A stretch of DNA of 64,000 bases from Agrypnia vestita (taxonomy: Eukaryota > Arthropoda > Insecta > Trichoptera > Phryganeidae): contig JADDOH010011231.1 of the NCBI GenBank assembly GCA_016648135.1, positions 58,550 through 122,549 of the forward strand, read 5' to 3'. Of this stretch, positions 21,917 through 32,855 are shown piece after piece. The number at the start of each line of letters is the position of its first letter. Positions within the stretch are counted from its first letter, which is position 1. The notes under the pieces were generated by a model. That model worked only from the letters and a program-made list of their open reading frames with translations, ran no database searches and was not told the DNA's origin. Both the position numbers and the translations under genes were made by a program.

Positions 21917-22756
21917 ATAATTAAGATAATAAATAATACAATAAAAAAATTAATAATAAAAAATACAAGTAATTAATAATACGTATGTATACCTACTCGG
22001 ACTAAAAAAAGTGATATGTTTTGTTATAAATTCTTAATTCATATGTAAAATACTAGTAGAAAAATATTACAAATAAGTTTCTTTTTTTTAAATGAAATAA
22101 TAATAAATTACGAGAAACAAAAAAAAAATATTTCTAGGTCTTATTTGAACATCTCAGGTAAAATAATTTATATGAAAAGAGCAATTCAACAGGATGAAAA
22201 ACGGACAAAAGTGGGTAAAAATATGTGAAAAAATTAATGAAATAGAAATGTAAAATAGACATGTGCATGTAGGAATCTTCTTGGCAACGACAGAAAACCC
22301 TATTTGTACTATTTGTATCTAAAAAAAGCAATTTGCGTTCAAAAGTATTGCAGACGCGGATAATATTTTTTGTCTACGGTCCAATTCGTTTGCCAATCAA
22401 AAATTGTCATTTTTTTGGTTCTAGCCGAATTTTTATTCGGGATTTTCTAGGGTTGTGGAAACGTGAATTTTGATGTTTAACATAGAACGCCCAATTGGGC
22501 GGCTACCCTTTTCCATTAATCAATATTTATGAAGTGTTTGGGTTTGAAATAACCGTTCAAAGGGAACATTCTGGGTGTAGTGTCACTGGAGGTTTCATTG
22601 GTTCTTTTTTATTGATACTCTGGGACATCTTTATTTCATACTTATATAAAATACTTTGATTCGATACGTTTTAGCGGCCATTTAATAAATACTCCTTTAT
22701 TAAATATAATTTCCTTCTGTTAAATAATATCACGTAGCAATTATCAGGTAATATAT
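21917..22756. other. A/T-rich stretch without recognised features
   Basis: No gene or shared repeat is seen between the hAT element and the LTR copy. The minus-strand frame 22331-22134 is F/Y-rich and has no motif. Confidence 0.4.
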
Positions 22757-22861
22757 TGTCACGTGTCGTGGAGGGAGGAGTTAATCAAAACGCTGGAATT
22801 AAATAATGGATTTATTAATTACTGGTTAATAAATAATAGATCTAAAGGTTTAGGTCATCGT

Positions 22862-23165
22862 TTAGAAAATGGATGTGTATGAGTGAGTTTTTGAACGATG
22901 ATAGGGTATCTGCAAGAATATCAGCATCAATGTTAGGGTCAGCTCAATACATATTATACGTGAGACACAACCTTGTGATGGAAGGAAACAACCAACACTA
23001 TTAGAATGCTGGCTTATTCTAAAGAACTCCGGGTGTCTTATACGGGGTTTAACATACAAATTCATGTCAGATGAAGAAAGAGAATAAATAGCTTCGCTGA
23101 GAATCTTGTGTAGCACAACGAGATCGGATATTTTCCGTCGAGACTCAAGTTTTAACATCTCAACT
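22862..23165 (-). pseudogene. LINE C-terminal fragment nested in the LTR
   Basis: The minus-strand frame starts LKLESRRKISDLVVLHKILS and continues EAIYSLSSSDMNLYVKPRI, the conserved segment after the RT thumb of jockey/CR1-like LINEs (usually LSLxxRRxxxDLxxLYKIxN). The homologous part of the fragment at 1566-1950 reads LKSRRKIYDFIALH, so both come from related elements. It is truncated at both ends. Confidence 0.7.
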
Positions 23166-23480
23166 TAATCTTAGAAAGACAAATCGATCTTCATATCTTC
23201 GTTATTATTTAAATCACACTATTTAACGTTATTACATTACGTTATTATTTAAATTACACTATTTAATAATTTATCACTCGTAAATAGACACTTTGTAATC
23301 GATTTGATACTTTATTCACTATTCACTAGAACGTTCCTTCAGTTTCTGCACATATTCGCTGTCGAATTATCGCTCGCGGCTCGCGGCTACCTTCGTTTCT
23401 GTTCCGATGTCAAGCGCGCTAAAAACAACAACAACGATAACACCGCGCGAGGTCCTAAATATATATCTGGATAATGCTGA

Positions 23481-23589
23481 TTCCGAACCTTCTAAGCATT
23501 CCTAGTATTTAGGAGAACTATCTTTTATAGATGTCTCTCGATGCTTCTCGAAAATCGTAGATTACGCTAGGCCGTTCTGGAATCTTCGA
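23481..23589. promoter_or_regulatory. Heat-shock-element-like array in LTR copy 2 (U3)
   Basis: GAA at 23485 and TTC at 23490 form one pair. TTC at 23545 with GAA at 23550 form another. TTC at 23575, GAA at 23580 and TTC at 23585 form a third. All three clusters keep the same 5-bp phase, as heat shock factor sites require. On the minus strand they lie upstream of the TATA-like stretch at 23458-23466, the expected place for promoter elements. Copy 1 is eroded in the equivalent region. Confidence 0.5.
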
Positions 23590-23809
23590 TAGTGTTGTTG
23601 TAACATGTAACAGAAGTGTGCTATTCTTTTTAGCTTCGTTACAATACGAACAAAATCTGATGTCAATTTTATATGTTAAAGCGCGCAATTATCACTCTGA
23701 ATGTAATAAGCTATTTTGCATTTTTGTTGATTTTAATAAAGGTGAATTAAGGCCATAAAAATATAATACTTTTAAAAAACTCTGGGACATATATTATGTA
23801 CATTATTTA

Positions 23810-23960
23810 TAACATTAAGATTAATTATAGTCCTAGAGAGACGAAGCTATTTACATGAAAACACATATAGAAGTCTTTTGTACGATGGCCCAGGGCTTAC
23901 ACTTGTATGAGCTGGCTTAAGTGATCACTCTACAAAATGCAACGTTCACCAGTTCCATCC
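23810..23960 (+). repeat. Dispersed repeat family J, copy 2
   Basis: AATTATAG, GAGACGAAGCTAT, ATGGCCCAGGGCTTACAC, TATGAGCTGGCTTAAGTGAT, CACTCTACAAAATGCAACG and TTCACCAGTTCCAT match copies at 3786, 48396 and 58899 in order and strand. Similarity with the 48.4-kb copy continues weakly to about 24040 (TTTCAAGAGGCTATGCTAG). Confidence 0.72.
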
Positions 23961-24534
23961 ATAAATCAAATAGTAATATATATGGTTCAAATAGGAATCA
24001 TCCATATATTTCAAGAGGCTATGCTAGTGAAATCCGTTATCTCTTCTCACGAAACAGTATACAGATTTCGCAGCTGGTAATGATACTTCTTTATTTATAA
24101 CTTGTTCTGAAAAACATTATCTTTATTCTTACACTCTTTATGTATGTAGCACTGCATATAAATTGTGCCATAAACAGTTTTGAAAATAACCTGGATTTAT
24201 ACGATAATATTGTACATTTTAAATATAATTTTGTACTTGTGTAGTTTTTTCTTCACCTCCAGTTTATAAACACACCAAAATTCATCCTAACACATTTGAA
24301 AACAGATAAACCACCATGCGGGTAGTTAATCTTACAAAATGTATTTTATTCTATGTGTTTTACAATATGCCATGTTAACATTTAAGTATTATTAATTATC
24401 TTAAATTTGATTTTTTTTTGACATTGTGTGGTACGTGTTATTGGAACAAGATTCCATAATTTATTCGTTTGTAATCCAAATACTTTCCATGCATGTATTG
24501 TTTTAATTAATATTAAAAAAAAATATTCAATTCA
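23961..24534. other. A/T-rich stretch without recognised features
   Basis: No gene or clear repeat is seen. Only weak similarity to the flank of family J extends into its first 80 bases. Confidence 0.4.
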
Positions 24535-24540
24535 AATTCT

Positions 24541-24698
24541 CTCGAAAATTCGATAATATTCGGAGACGCACTATGGAATACTTTGGAATCGACTAGAATG
24601 CTCGACAAGTCTCTTGTAATATCCGGAAAATTTCACAGGTCTCATGAGGCGACTAGGTGGTTGTCGAAGGATCTAGAAGACGATGTTGCCTATAAATA
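24541..24698 (+). promoter_or_regulatory. HSE-like 5-bp-periodic array upstream of a TATA box
   Basis: GAA 24544, TTC 24549, TTC 24559 share one phase (with a degenerate unit between). GAA 24576, ctt 24581, GAA 24586, gac 24591, GAA 24596 and ctc 24601 share a second phase in proper GAA/TTC alternation with single-base decay. GAA 24666 and GAA 24676 form a third cluster. TATAAATA follows at 24691-24698. The downstream 24735-24960 is related to a repeated retroelement-like leader, so this is most likely the promoter of a mobile element rather than of a host heat-shock gene. Confidence 0.5.
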
Positions 24699-24960
24699 CA
24701 TGTCATTCGTGACTTTCAACCAACGCAACAGAACGTAGCGCAGTGTGACTAGCGATAGTGGTACTAATGATACTAGCGATAATGAATGAAGGAAGTTCCT
24801 ACCGGGGCAAGAAGTTTTTCTACATGCGAATATCGAAAATATTTTACTAGAAAGTGATCGAAGCAAAAATAAGAGCCTGAAATAATGTAATAAGAATCAG
24901 CGTGATAATAAGGGTGTGAAATATTCTGAATAATTTATTAACTTAATTCCGAGTACTTTC
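24699..24960 (+). mobile_element. Retroelement leader-like fragment (family H)
   Basis: CAGTGTGACTAGCG, CTACCGGGGCAAGAAGTTTTTC, GCGAATAT, AGAAAGTGATCGAAGCAA and GTGTGAAATATTC parallel the two tandem segments at 31741-31960 and 31990-32190 (CAGTGAGACTACC, CCGGGACGAAAAGTTTCTG, AGAAGTGATCTAAGCAA, GTGTGAAAAATATT). It lies just downstream of a TATA box and HSE-like array. No PBS is recognised. Confidence 0.5.
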
Positions 24961-25489
24961 CGAGTACTCGGAAAAAAGCCATATGAATTTTTTTTTTAAT
25001 AAAGCGCTTTCTTATAATATTAATCGTTAGGAAATCAGTTTAAGATAAAAATGTAGGAAACAAACCTAATACTTATATTTATCTGATGATTGGTAGCTTA
25101 GGTGCTAGAACGATCGCCCACTCACATAAATGTTAAGGGTTCAATACACAACGCCACCGGCTATCAAGTGAAAGCCTTCAAAGGCAGTAACAGTGATGAA
25201 GTATTCAGAAGTGAACAGTGATAAAAAGGGCTTTCTGTTTTTAGAAATCATTCTCTTTAATGTGACAATAGGATAATTAATAAATAAATTTAATACAAAA
25301 TATTTTTTTAAATAATTTAACCTTCAATAAGCATCTATATTAACAAGTATGTATAATCATAAGTAATCCTTCAATAAGTATGTATAATATTTCAGAGAAT
25401 TTTCAAACATTTGCGTTTTATTGATTTTTCTACCCAATGGTTGTATTTATTAATTTAATTTTGCCTTATATCTATTATATGTAGTTAGG
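24961..25489. other. Gene-free stretch
   Basis: It contains a short inverted duplication CCGAGTACTTTCCGAGTACTCGG at 24949-24971 and a near-duplicated ATAAGTATGTATAAT around 25345-25388. Otherwise nothing is recognised. Confidence 0.4.
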
Positions 25490-25745
25490 CGGCTCTCGTA
25501 GCCCCATGGGCGCGATAAAGATTTCTTAGATCGAGGGTGTCGGATTCGATTTTCGGTGAGGTCACAATTAATTTATGTGATTTGCTCAAACGTGGGTGTT
25601 TTTCTGATTGACCTCTTGACCTAATGAAGCGTAAAAATAAACCTAAGAAAGCCGCTGATTTTGGTATGTCAACAATTAGGACAACACATCAGCATCAACA
25701 CATCAACGGAATTCGAAACGTCGGCCAGAAATATCGTAAAAACAC
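25490..25745 (+). mobile_element. SINE-B copy 1
   Basis: A tRNA-like head (CTCGTAGCCCCATGGGCGCG as A-box region, GGATTCGATTTTC as B-box near 25541) is followed by GAGGTCACAATTAATTT, GCTCAAACGTGGGTGTTTTT, GACCTCTTGACCTAATGAAG and CGTAAAAATAA. The post-head order matches the minus-strand copy at 32661-32855. Farther on, CATCAACGGAATTCGAAACG and TCGGCCAGAAATAT look like a decayed GATGA...GAAAC domain, hinting that this SINE body may include that domain. Confidence 0.7.
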
Positions 25746-28700
25746 GGCATAACAAACCATAAGATTCTTTGGTTGCAATCGAATATCAATCGCACATTCA
25801 AACACCCATCACTACTAGGAACAAAGCTCACTCCACTCTAGCGGTACTCTTTGCACGGATGAGAGGGAAGAATGACCGCGAAGCAGCCTGAGGCTGGTAG
25901 AGTGGCTGGTACAGGGCGCGCATTACTGCGAAACTCGGATTGCTTCTCCGAATGTCATCCCAGTTCATCTCACCATTCTCCAAATAGAAACAAACATGGG
26001 CAGTAAAGTAAAAGTTTAATAAAAGTTCTCTTCTTCTTCTACTTGTTCTGTTATTTTATCAAACATCATACAAGATTATCTGACATCATACAAACATGTT
26101 AGCGATCATTATGTTACTTGCAGCGGCTCGAAGCAGTTAAGCCGTGAATTTCCTGAACCATTATTTTTGATTCATTAACCAGAATGTAGACATCTTCCGT
26201 TCGCAATTTTGCCTTAAGTTATATTTCAAAATATGGCCAAAATTTAGCAAAATATATCATTTTCTTTTAGCATACAAAAATTTCATCGTCATTTTTAACC
26301 CTACAAATCCAGTATATTTTTAGCAGCTGTCTATAGACATACATCTCAAATGTTATAAGTTTCCTTAGAATTTTTAAAATTGATATTTTATTTTAAGCCT
26401 CTTTATTGATATAATATATAATGTCAATCAATTTCGGTTGCACCGAGCTTTCTTCTGGACAGTATAATATTATCTTACTATTAAAAGAAGATTGATTACA
26501 ATTGATACTAGTAGACATTGTGTATTATATAAAAAACGTAGCTTAGAACAATACATTATTTTATAAAAATTATATAAAACAATTCTTTAACATTTTTTCG
26601 ATGAGTGAACATGATTACTTTTCACATAAAAGTAAAGGAACATAGAATTGAATAATTCAGTTTAATCAAGTTAAGTTCAATTATTAAAGGTTATGCTTTT
26701 ACTTAATAATTTTGAGTTTAGTAATATCTAGCAGATAAATATTTCGAGATTAATTTTCATTTTTGAGCATTTTTCGTTTATAAAATTAATGTTCATGTTC
26801 CAGGACAAAACTTAATTTGAAAAGTCCTACTTGGGGATAAGTGAAAAGTAAAGGTAAACCAACAAGTTGTCTCAAAGTTGCAGACCTCTGTACGACATAA
26901 TGGCAAAATAGAGTACGGCCGTAATGCCGGAAAAGTGGAGTGTATACCGGGTAACTTGGAATTGCTGTGTATGAAAAAACGCGAAACACAAAAGGGAAGA
27001 TAGGGTGGATGGGGTTGTTACTGAAATGAAATATAAAGAAGCGTTTGTTTGCGGCATCCTTGAATGAAAACTATATTCACTGGTGCTTCCATTAACTCGA
27101 GGAAAATACGTAGCTGTGGAAGAAAAAAGAAGATTTATTTTTAATATCACGTTTAAAATATGCTGGTTTATTTAATGTGTTTTGACAATTTTCTTCTTTG
27201 AAAGCGATCCACAATCATTCTTATATATATTTTTGTGATCGAATCACTTCTTTCTTTCCATTATATTCTCTAGCATTGTCTTACTTTTAAATATGGAATT
27301 GTTATAGATACCTACCTTTTCTATGATGACTTTAGCGAAAGCCGTACACTGTGCTGTTTTCTTGTAAGTAATAAAATGATAATCTTCCTTAATAGAGAAT
27401 CATATCAGTGTTTTAATTTTATAAATTTTGGTAACCATTCGTCAATTAATTTGATTTATCAATTGAAAATTCCCTTTTCTATCATTTGTTGTGTTTAATT
27501 TATGAAATCTTTCAAATTGTTGGAACAATTATAATTTGGCTTCAACTAAATAATTAACTGATAAATTTAAGCCGCTGTAATTTTCTGTAGCGTTATTTTA
27601 ACATTTATTATAATAAAAGATTTAACACGTGCAAAATACAAACCTTTTCAAATATAACAAGGTTGAATGATAAATTATCATTGATTAGAGCTGTACGGTA
27701 TATAGAAATAATATATAAAAAAAGTATAACTCTGGAAAGAAAAGATTCGCACAGTGGGATATGTTTGATGCATTCAAGTCAGTATTAGTCAAGGGCATAT
27801 TCAATTCATGTGTGGCATATTTCTTTCTCACACTTTTTTCTCATATTTTATCTTCAAAATTATAAATCTGATTTTTAAATTACATCCGTGGTGTTATGTA
27901 TCGGAATAATTAAAATCACAAATAGCACAAAGGTATTTTGAGTCATAAATGAAGCTATCTGATTCCATTGCTTCAATCTGTTACTGCTGATAAAGCAAAA
28001 TCAATTAATATTATAGTACTCACACAGGTGATACAATCTTGTATCAGAACGTGGTTTGTTGTATCTTCAATTATTGAGAAGATGGGAAACAGAATCTTGC
28101 ATTGCAGAGAAAAACTACAGGTTATTCAGATCAAGATAAGAAGAAGCTATTGGTTCGAGTCTCGGTGTACTTATCCAATTACATCGTTATTTATATTCGT
28201 TTATCTTTAAGTATAGTTCTGACATAAAACAGGTGTATCAAATAGACGACGGGACGCTATATAAAATAATTGTCTAGACTATGTACTATCTTAAGTTAAG
28301 CGCGGATTAGCTGAAACAACAAAGCTTGCCTGCAGAACTATTTAATTAAAAAGTGCAAATAATTTATGTTTACAAGCAGCAGATTTTTTGAGATAAATAC
28401 AGAACTTTAGTAATGCAAATAAAGGATATTTTATCAAGAGTACACGATAAATATATTTAGATATAGAAACAACTAATATTTGATAGGAACCGTATGAATG
28501 TGTTGAGATAAGATTCTCGTTTCGCTGGAGTCACAATCACAGCGTTATGAATAGAGTGCCGTGTTGTCGCGGTGGTTAACGGTTAGGACATACTGATTAT
28601 TTATTGCGCGGTCGCGTATTGTATGCACTGCGTGGAGGTGCGTTGCTTTCTTATAAGCTATGGGTCGTTGGTGTTTTATTAAAAAATAACGTATATTTTA

Positions 28701-29675
28701 TATGGTTCGAATAAAATATCCATTATTTTAATATATCAATATCAAAAGACGGTAATTCAAACTTTGAGTTATATAATTGCCTTTTATAAACGCAGAATTT
28801 ATGTTCAGATATTTTTTATGTTTTTGAATTTGTATTTAAATGTTTTATCGTTTAGAATCTTAACTTTAAAAATTGTAGTATTTTACCTCTATTATGTTAT
28901 ATACTAGCAATAAATAGCAGGCAAAGCCTGCAATTATTTGCAATAAAATATATTTTCACAATTAATATATTTTCCGTCTCTACCGTGTCGTTTGCATTGC
29001 CTTGCAATATTAATATCATAATTTTGACAAAATTTTTCCGACAATTTTTTGAGAAATACTTTTTCAGTGTATTTTTTTTTTTGTCATCTCGGATGTTCAC
29101 ATTGCTATTCATAGGAAACATATCAAAACGCCGAGAGCAGCGATAAAGGACGCTATGTAGTCATGGAATATTTAATGATGTTCGTCTATTTCACACAGGA
29201 TTATTCAACTAATCGATATAAATCTACCTTTATCTCTATTCTCTCTATTAAGACTGCAAAGCTATTTACGTTTTACTATGGTTTCAATAGCTTTTTAAAT
29301 GATTTTTAACTTAATTTATTAGTATAAATTTTAAAGAAGTTTCGTAAAGTAATATTTTCATGGATTTCTGTCATACAGTAACATCTCTGGAAGCCATTAA
29401 AATCGGTTTTGTAACACTTTGAGAATAACACCAAGAACAAATAAATATTTTAAAATATTTATTAATTTTTATTTTAAATCATTTTTAAAACATATTATTT
29501 TGCACCCCACAAAATGCAGGGGTACAATATTTTTAAATTTTCTGTTCAGACACCAGACAAGGGTGAAATCCACTTGTGTGCTCGCCAAAGCGATCACGTA
29601 CATGTAATATATACCTTCACAGTACCTCTACAAATTATTTTAACATAAGTCTCATTTTTCGCCTGGTATACAACT
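25746..29675. other. Longest featureless stretch of the window
   Basis: About 3.9 kb without a supported gene or a repeat shared elsewhere. GC-richer patches occur at 25840-25990 (AGCAGCCTGAGGCTGG, GGGCGCGC) and 28540-28670. The latter has a loosely tRNA-like order but no proper B-box. Overlapping minus-strand frames at 26786-27150 lack motifs. This could be intron or intergenic host DNA. Confidence 0.35.
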
Positions 29676-29966
29676 AAAAGCAATTTCGTACATATGGAAA
29701 TAAAATAAAAGTTTTCTAAGTTTTACCTTTTTAATTTTCTGAGACGCGTTTTGCTTTATAATGACATTATAATATTTTACATTCAACAACTTGTATTTAT
29801 ATTATTTAAATTAAATTGTTGAGTATAAAATATTTAGATTGATAATGCGTCTTAGAAAATTAAAAAGGTAGAGCGTTAAAAACAATTGTTTTTAGTACCC
29901 TATGTGTGATTGTGAAGTTCTACAAACTTACCTCTGAAACAATAAAAAAAAAGCAATTTCGTACAT
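29676..29966. repeat. Palindrome bracketed by 18-bp direct repeats
   Basis: AAAAGCAATTTCGTACAT occurs at 29676-29693 and again at 29949-29966. Between them, arms at about 29723-29792 and 29814-29870 form an inverted repeat (TACCTTTTTAATTTTCTGAG against CTTAGAAAATTAAAAAGGTA and inner parts TTCAACAA/TTGTTGAG). The arrangement suggests a foldback element with long direct repeats at the border. 18 bp is too long for an ordinary target duplication. Confidence 0.6.
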
Positions 29967-30386
29967 GTATATTGTTTCTACGATGATTCTTATTCTGATT
30001 TATTTTCAATGTAACTCATTAAAATATATTTAAAATGTTTCCTTTTTATCTATCTTTATAAGTGTGCTTTAGACTTTTATAATTTTAACATATCAGTCGA
30101 TGAGACTGATGCTTGGTTTATCTTTTTTTAATTATTGTACATATCGTATCAATGTGTGAATTTTCATGTATTATAAATAAATTTGCTAGGATGTTTTATA
30201 TAATATTTTTACTACGCGTTCTAAAGTTTAATCGTAATTCATTTTATTTTTAATCACCCAATAAAGAGTGACAATGTATTTTGATTTTTTTTGTAAACAA
30301 ATCACAAACTTTATTTAAGCTGCGTTTCTACAGTACAAAATAGTTTTCAATACAATATAAGAACTAAATAGATTAAAGATAGAACC

Positions 30387-30810
30387 TAGTGATGGGACGA
30401 TTAATGTTTATGATTCCCAAGAGATCCTCAATAAAGTTTTTTGGGTATCGGAACCGAATAGCTTTTAACCTCATTTCCGATTCCGAAAACGATTCTTTGG
30501 ATTTTTTGGTATATACTTTCATAAAAGCTGCCCAAAAATTATATTGAAATTTAAAGTATTACTAACGCGAAAAACAACTAAAATCATATATTATAAAAAT
30601 GTTTTTGGATATTTTTCTTTATTTTTTGTAAAATTAAAAATTTGGTTCATTATTCATATAAATTCATTATTTTTGGTGAAAGACGCAATTTTTATTTTTA
30701 TTTTCATAAATATTAAAGTGTAGGAATCGGAATTGGGATTTGTATCAGATGCTTAAAGAAGTATCGGAAATTTATCGGAATCGATAAAATTTTTGAACTC
30801 GTCCAACTTA
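30387..30810. mobile_element. hAT-like MITE
   Basis: It starts TAGTGATGGGACGA and ends TCGTCCAACTTA, the complement being TAAGTTGGACGA, so the ends form an imperfect TIR. Subterminal GATTCCGA and ATCGGAATCGG-type sequences on both sides resemble the arrangement in the hAT element at 21133-21916. No convincing 8-bp duplication is seen. No coding capacity. Confidence 0.5.
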
Positions 30811-30835
30811 GTGGATAGCAATCCTAGTGGATGGT

Positions 30836-31075
30836 AAATCTGCTAAGAAATATTTTTTAAGAAATATCTAAAGGATGTTTTAAAACTGGTATAAAAATAC
30901 ATTTGATATTTTACATTCACATTTGGATTTTTTGAAAATATAAATTTAATTTAAAATATAAAAGGAAAATCTGATAAGAAATATTTTTTAAGAAATATCT
31001 AAAGGATGTTTTAAAACTGGTACAAAAATACTTTTGATATATTAACATTTGGATTTTTTTTAAATGTGAATTTTA
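30836..31075. repeat. 131-bp tandem duplication
   Basis: AAATCTGCTAAGAAATATTT starts at 30836 and AAATCTGATAAGAAATATTT at 30967. About 90 bp after each start remain alike (AAGAAATATCTAAAGGATG, TTTTAAAACTGGTA), with a diverged remainder. Confidence 0.85.
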
Positions 31076-31396
31076 ACGGGTAGAAATATAATGTTTTTAT
31101 TACTTAAGTAAATATTTTTCAATCCGAATTTTTAATGGGAATATCGGATACTTCTCTCCATTACCGCGATCATTAAAGTGTACAATATTCTTCATTCGCA
31201 AAGCAATATAAATATATATATATTCAATATATTTTCAGACAGCAAATCGAAATTTATAAGAAAATTTTAATGCAATCGACAGTAGGATCATTGATGCAAC
31301 AGTTAAAGCAACCAGTTTTATTTTTTTATTTATTTCTTTTTACTTACATCAAATAATTATATATCACTTTTGCTCTTCTCATTTAAAATAATAATC

Positions 31397-32599
31397 GGTG
31401 AATGGTGGAATGATGAAAAAAAAAGCTACCTACCTCAGAACATTTATTTATATCTATCTTGCAAGGTTGGTAGTGGTTGAGAGGCTTTTTCCGTACTGTC
31501 TTATGCTTGTGTTTATTTAGTAATGTATTTGTATTAAGCATGTTATAATCATGTGTCAATAAACGCTGATTTATCGACATTGATACTCAAACTGAAACCT
31601 CATTGTGTGATTATACCTTTATGCTTTCCAATCTAATTGCAGTACGTATAAGAGCCGCTTTATCTTAAACAGTCGCATGACCGCGTGCACAGGCAGAACT
31701 ACGGCATGTAAGGCTAAAAAATATAATTTATTACTTTATGGCAAAATTTTATGACTATCCGGTACCCACAAATACAGTGAGACTACCAATTAAACCAGCG
31801 CAAGTGAAGAAAAGAATGAACCGGGACGAAAAGTTTCTGTGTGCGAACATTGAACGGAGTTTATCAGAAGTGATCTAAGCAATAGAGACAGCGTTAATTA
31901 GTGCGAATTAAAGAACAAATCAGTAATAAGTGTGAAAAATATTAGGAATGTTCGCATGTAGACTAAAATAATATAATGTATGACTTTTAGACAATATTTT
32001 ATATGATTAACTGGTAACCACAAACACAAAGTGACTACCAGTAAAACCAGCGCAAGTGAAGGAAAGAATAAACGGGAGCGAAAAGCTTCTACTTTAGAAG
32101 TTATGTGAGCAATAGAGACAGCGTTAATTAACACGAATTGAAGAGCGGTTTAAAATAATTGTGTGAAATATTCGGTAGAATTTAACTACTATAAAATTAC
32201 GAACGGTACTACAATTTAACTAGTGTTCAGTGACTTTCTTTGGTAATAAATTAAACTAAATTAATTGTCAGTGTTTTCATTTGCCTCTCAAAGCCTTTTC
32301 CCGTTACATTATTATGTTTGATTGGTATGATAATTTAAAAAAAGCTACCTACCTTAGAACATTTATTTACATATACCTTGCAAGTTAGGTAATTTTTGAG
32401 AGGCTTTTTACAAACTGTTTTATGCTTGTGTTTATTAAGTAATGTATATGGATTATACATGTAATAATCATGTGTTAATAAACGCCGATTTATCGGCATT
32501 GATATTGAAACTAAAACCTCGTTGTGTTATTATACTTTTGTACATTCTGGTCTTATTGCAGTACGTAAACGAGCCGTTTTGTCCGAACCAGCCGCATGA
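31397..32599. mobile_element. TRIM-like composite: direct terminal repeats with tandem spacer
   Basis: Direct repeats of about 280 bp lie at 31397-31680 and 32326-32599, with matching blocks offset by exactly 919 bp at both ends (GCTACCTACC at 31425/32344 and CGCATGA at 31674/32593). Each contains AATAAACGCYGATTTATCG, a possible polyadenylation region, and ends GCA. The spacer itself holds a tandem pair with a 252-bp period (ACCAGCGCAAGTGAAG at 31794 and 32046). No gag/pol or clear PBS/PPT is seen. A terminal-repeat retrotransposon in miniature is my preferred reading; segmental duplication is the alternative. Confidence 0.6.
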
Positions 32600-32660
32600 T
32601 ATAATTTATGAATTTTTGACAATATGTAGATGAAAATGTGTAATATCATAATGCCTGTAT

Positions 32661-32855
32661 TAAAAAAAAATATTTTTATTTTTTAAGCTTCAACAGGCCA
32701 GGAGGCCCAGTCACAAAAGCGAAATATATCACAAAACACCCAGGCTCGAGTACATCACACAAATTAAATTGTGAGCTCACGGAGAATCGAACCCGTAACC
32801 CTGGGTGGGGTGAGAAGCCAGTGTCATACCCACTGCGCTACGGGGGTGTTTGTGC
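32661..32855 (-). mobile_element. SINE-B copy 2
   Basis: The minus strand reads CCCCCGTAGCGCAGTGGGTA (A-box region), then GGGTTCGATTCTCCGTGAGC (B-box, plus-strand 32775-32794), then CACAATTTAATTTGTGTGAT, CTCGAGCCTGGGTGTTTTG, GGGCCTCCTGGCCTGTTGAA and an A/T-rich tail. Head and tail order match the copy at 25490. The head is well preserved, including a clover-leaf-like acceptor complement, but it is not a functional tRNA. Confidence 0.8.

Larger units (their letters stand above)
22757..23643 (-). mobile_element. Solo LTR-like repeat, family D copy 2, split by a LINE fragment
   Basis: On the minus strand it runs from TGTAACGAAGCTAAAAAG to CCACGACACGTGACA, matching copy 1 at 5054-5665. TGT...ACA ends are intact. 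ATAT before and ATAC after could be a mutated 4-bp duplication. A TATATAT stretch at 23458-23466 stands where copy 1 has TATAAATA. A LINE fragment at about 22858-23190 interrupts the downstream half. No internal retroelement region adjoins. Confidence 0.68.

Noticed and set aside
26786..27150. Two minus-strand frames with SFVLEHEH and similar
   Set aside because: No recognisable family, short, and overlapping in different frames.
28555..28640. tRNA-like sequence around GCGGTGGTTAACGGTTAGG
   Set aside because: An A-box-like word is present, but no B-box at the right distance.
28905..28965. Helitron end at ATACTAGCAATAAATAGCAGGC
   Set aside because: CTAG is followed by an AT-rich palindrome rather than the GC hairpin plus spacer of a Helitron end.
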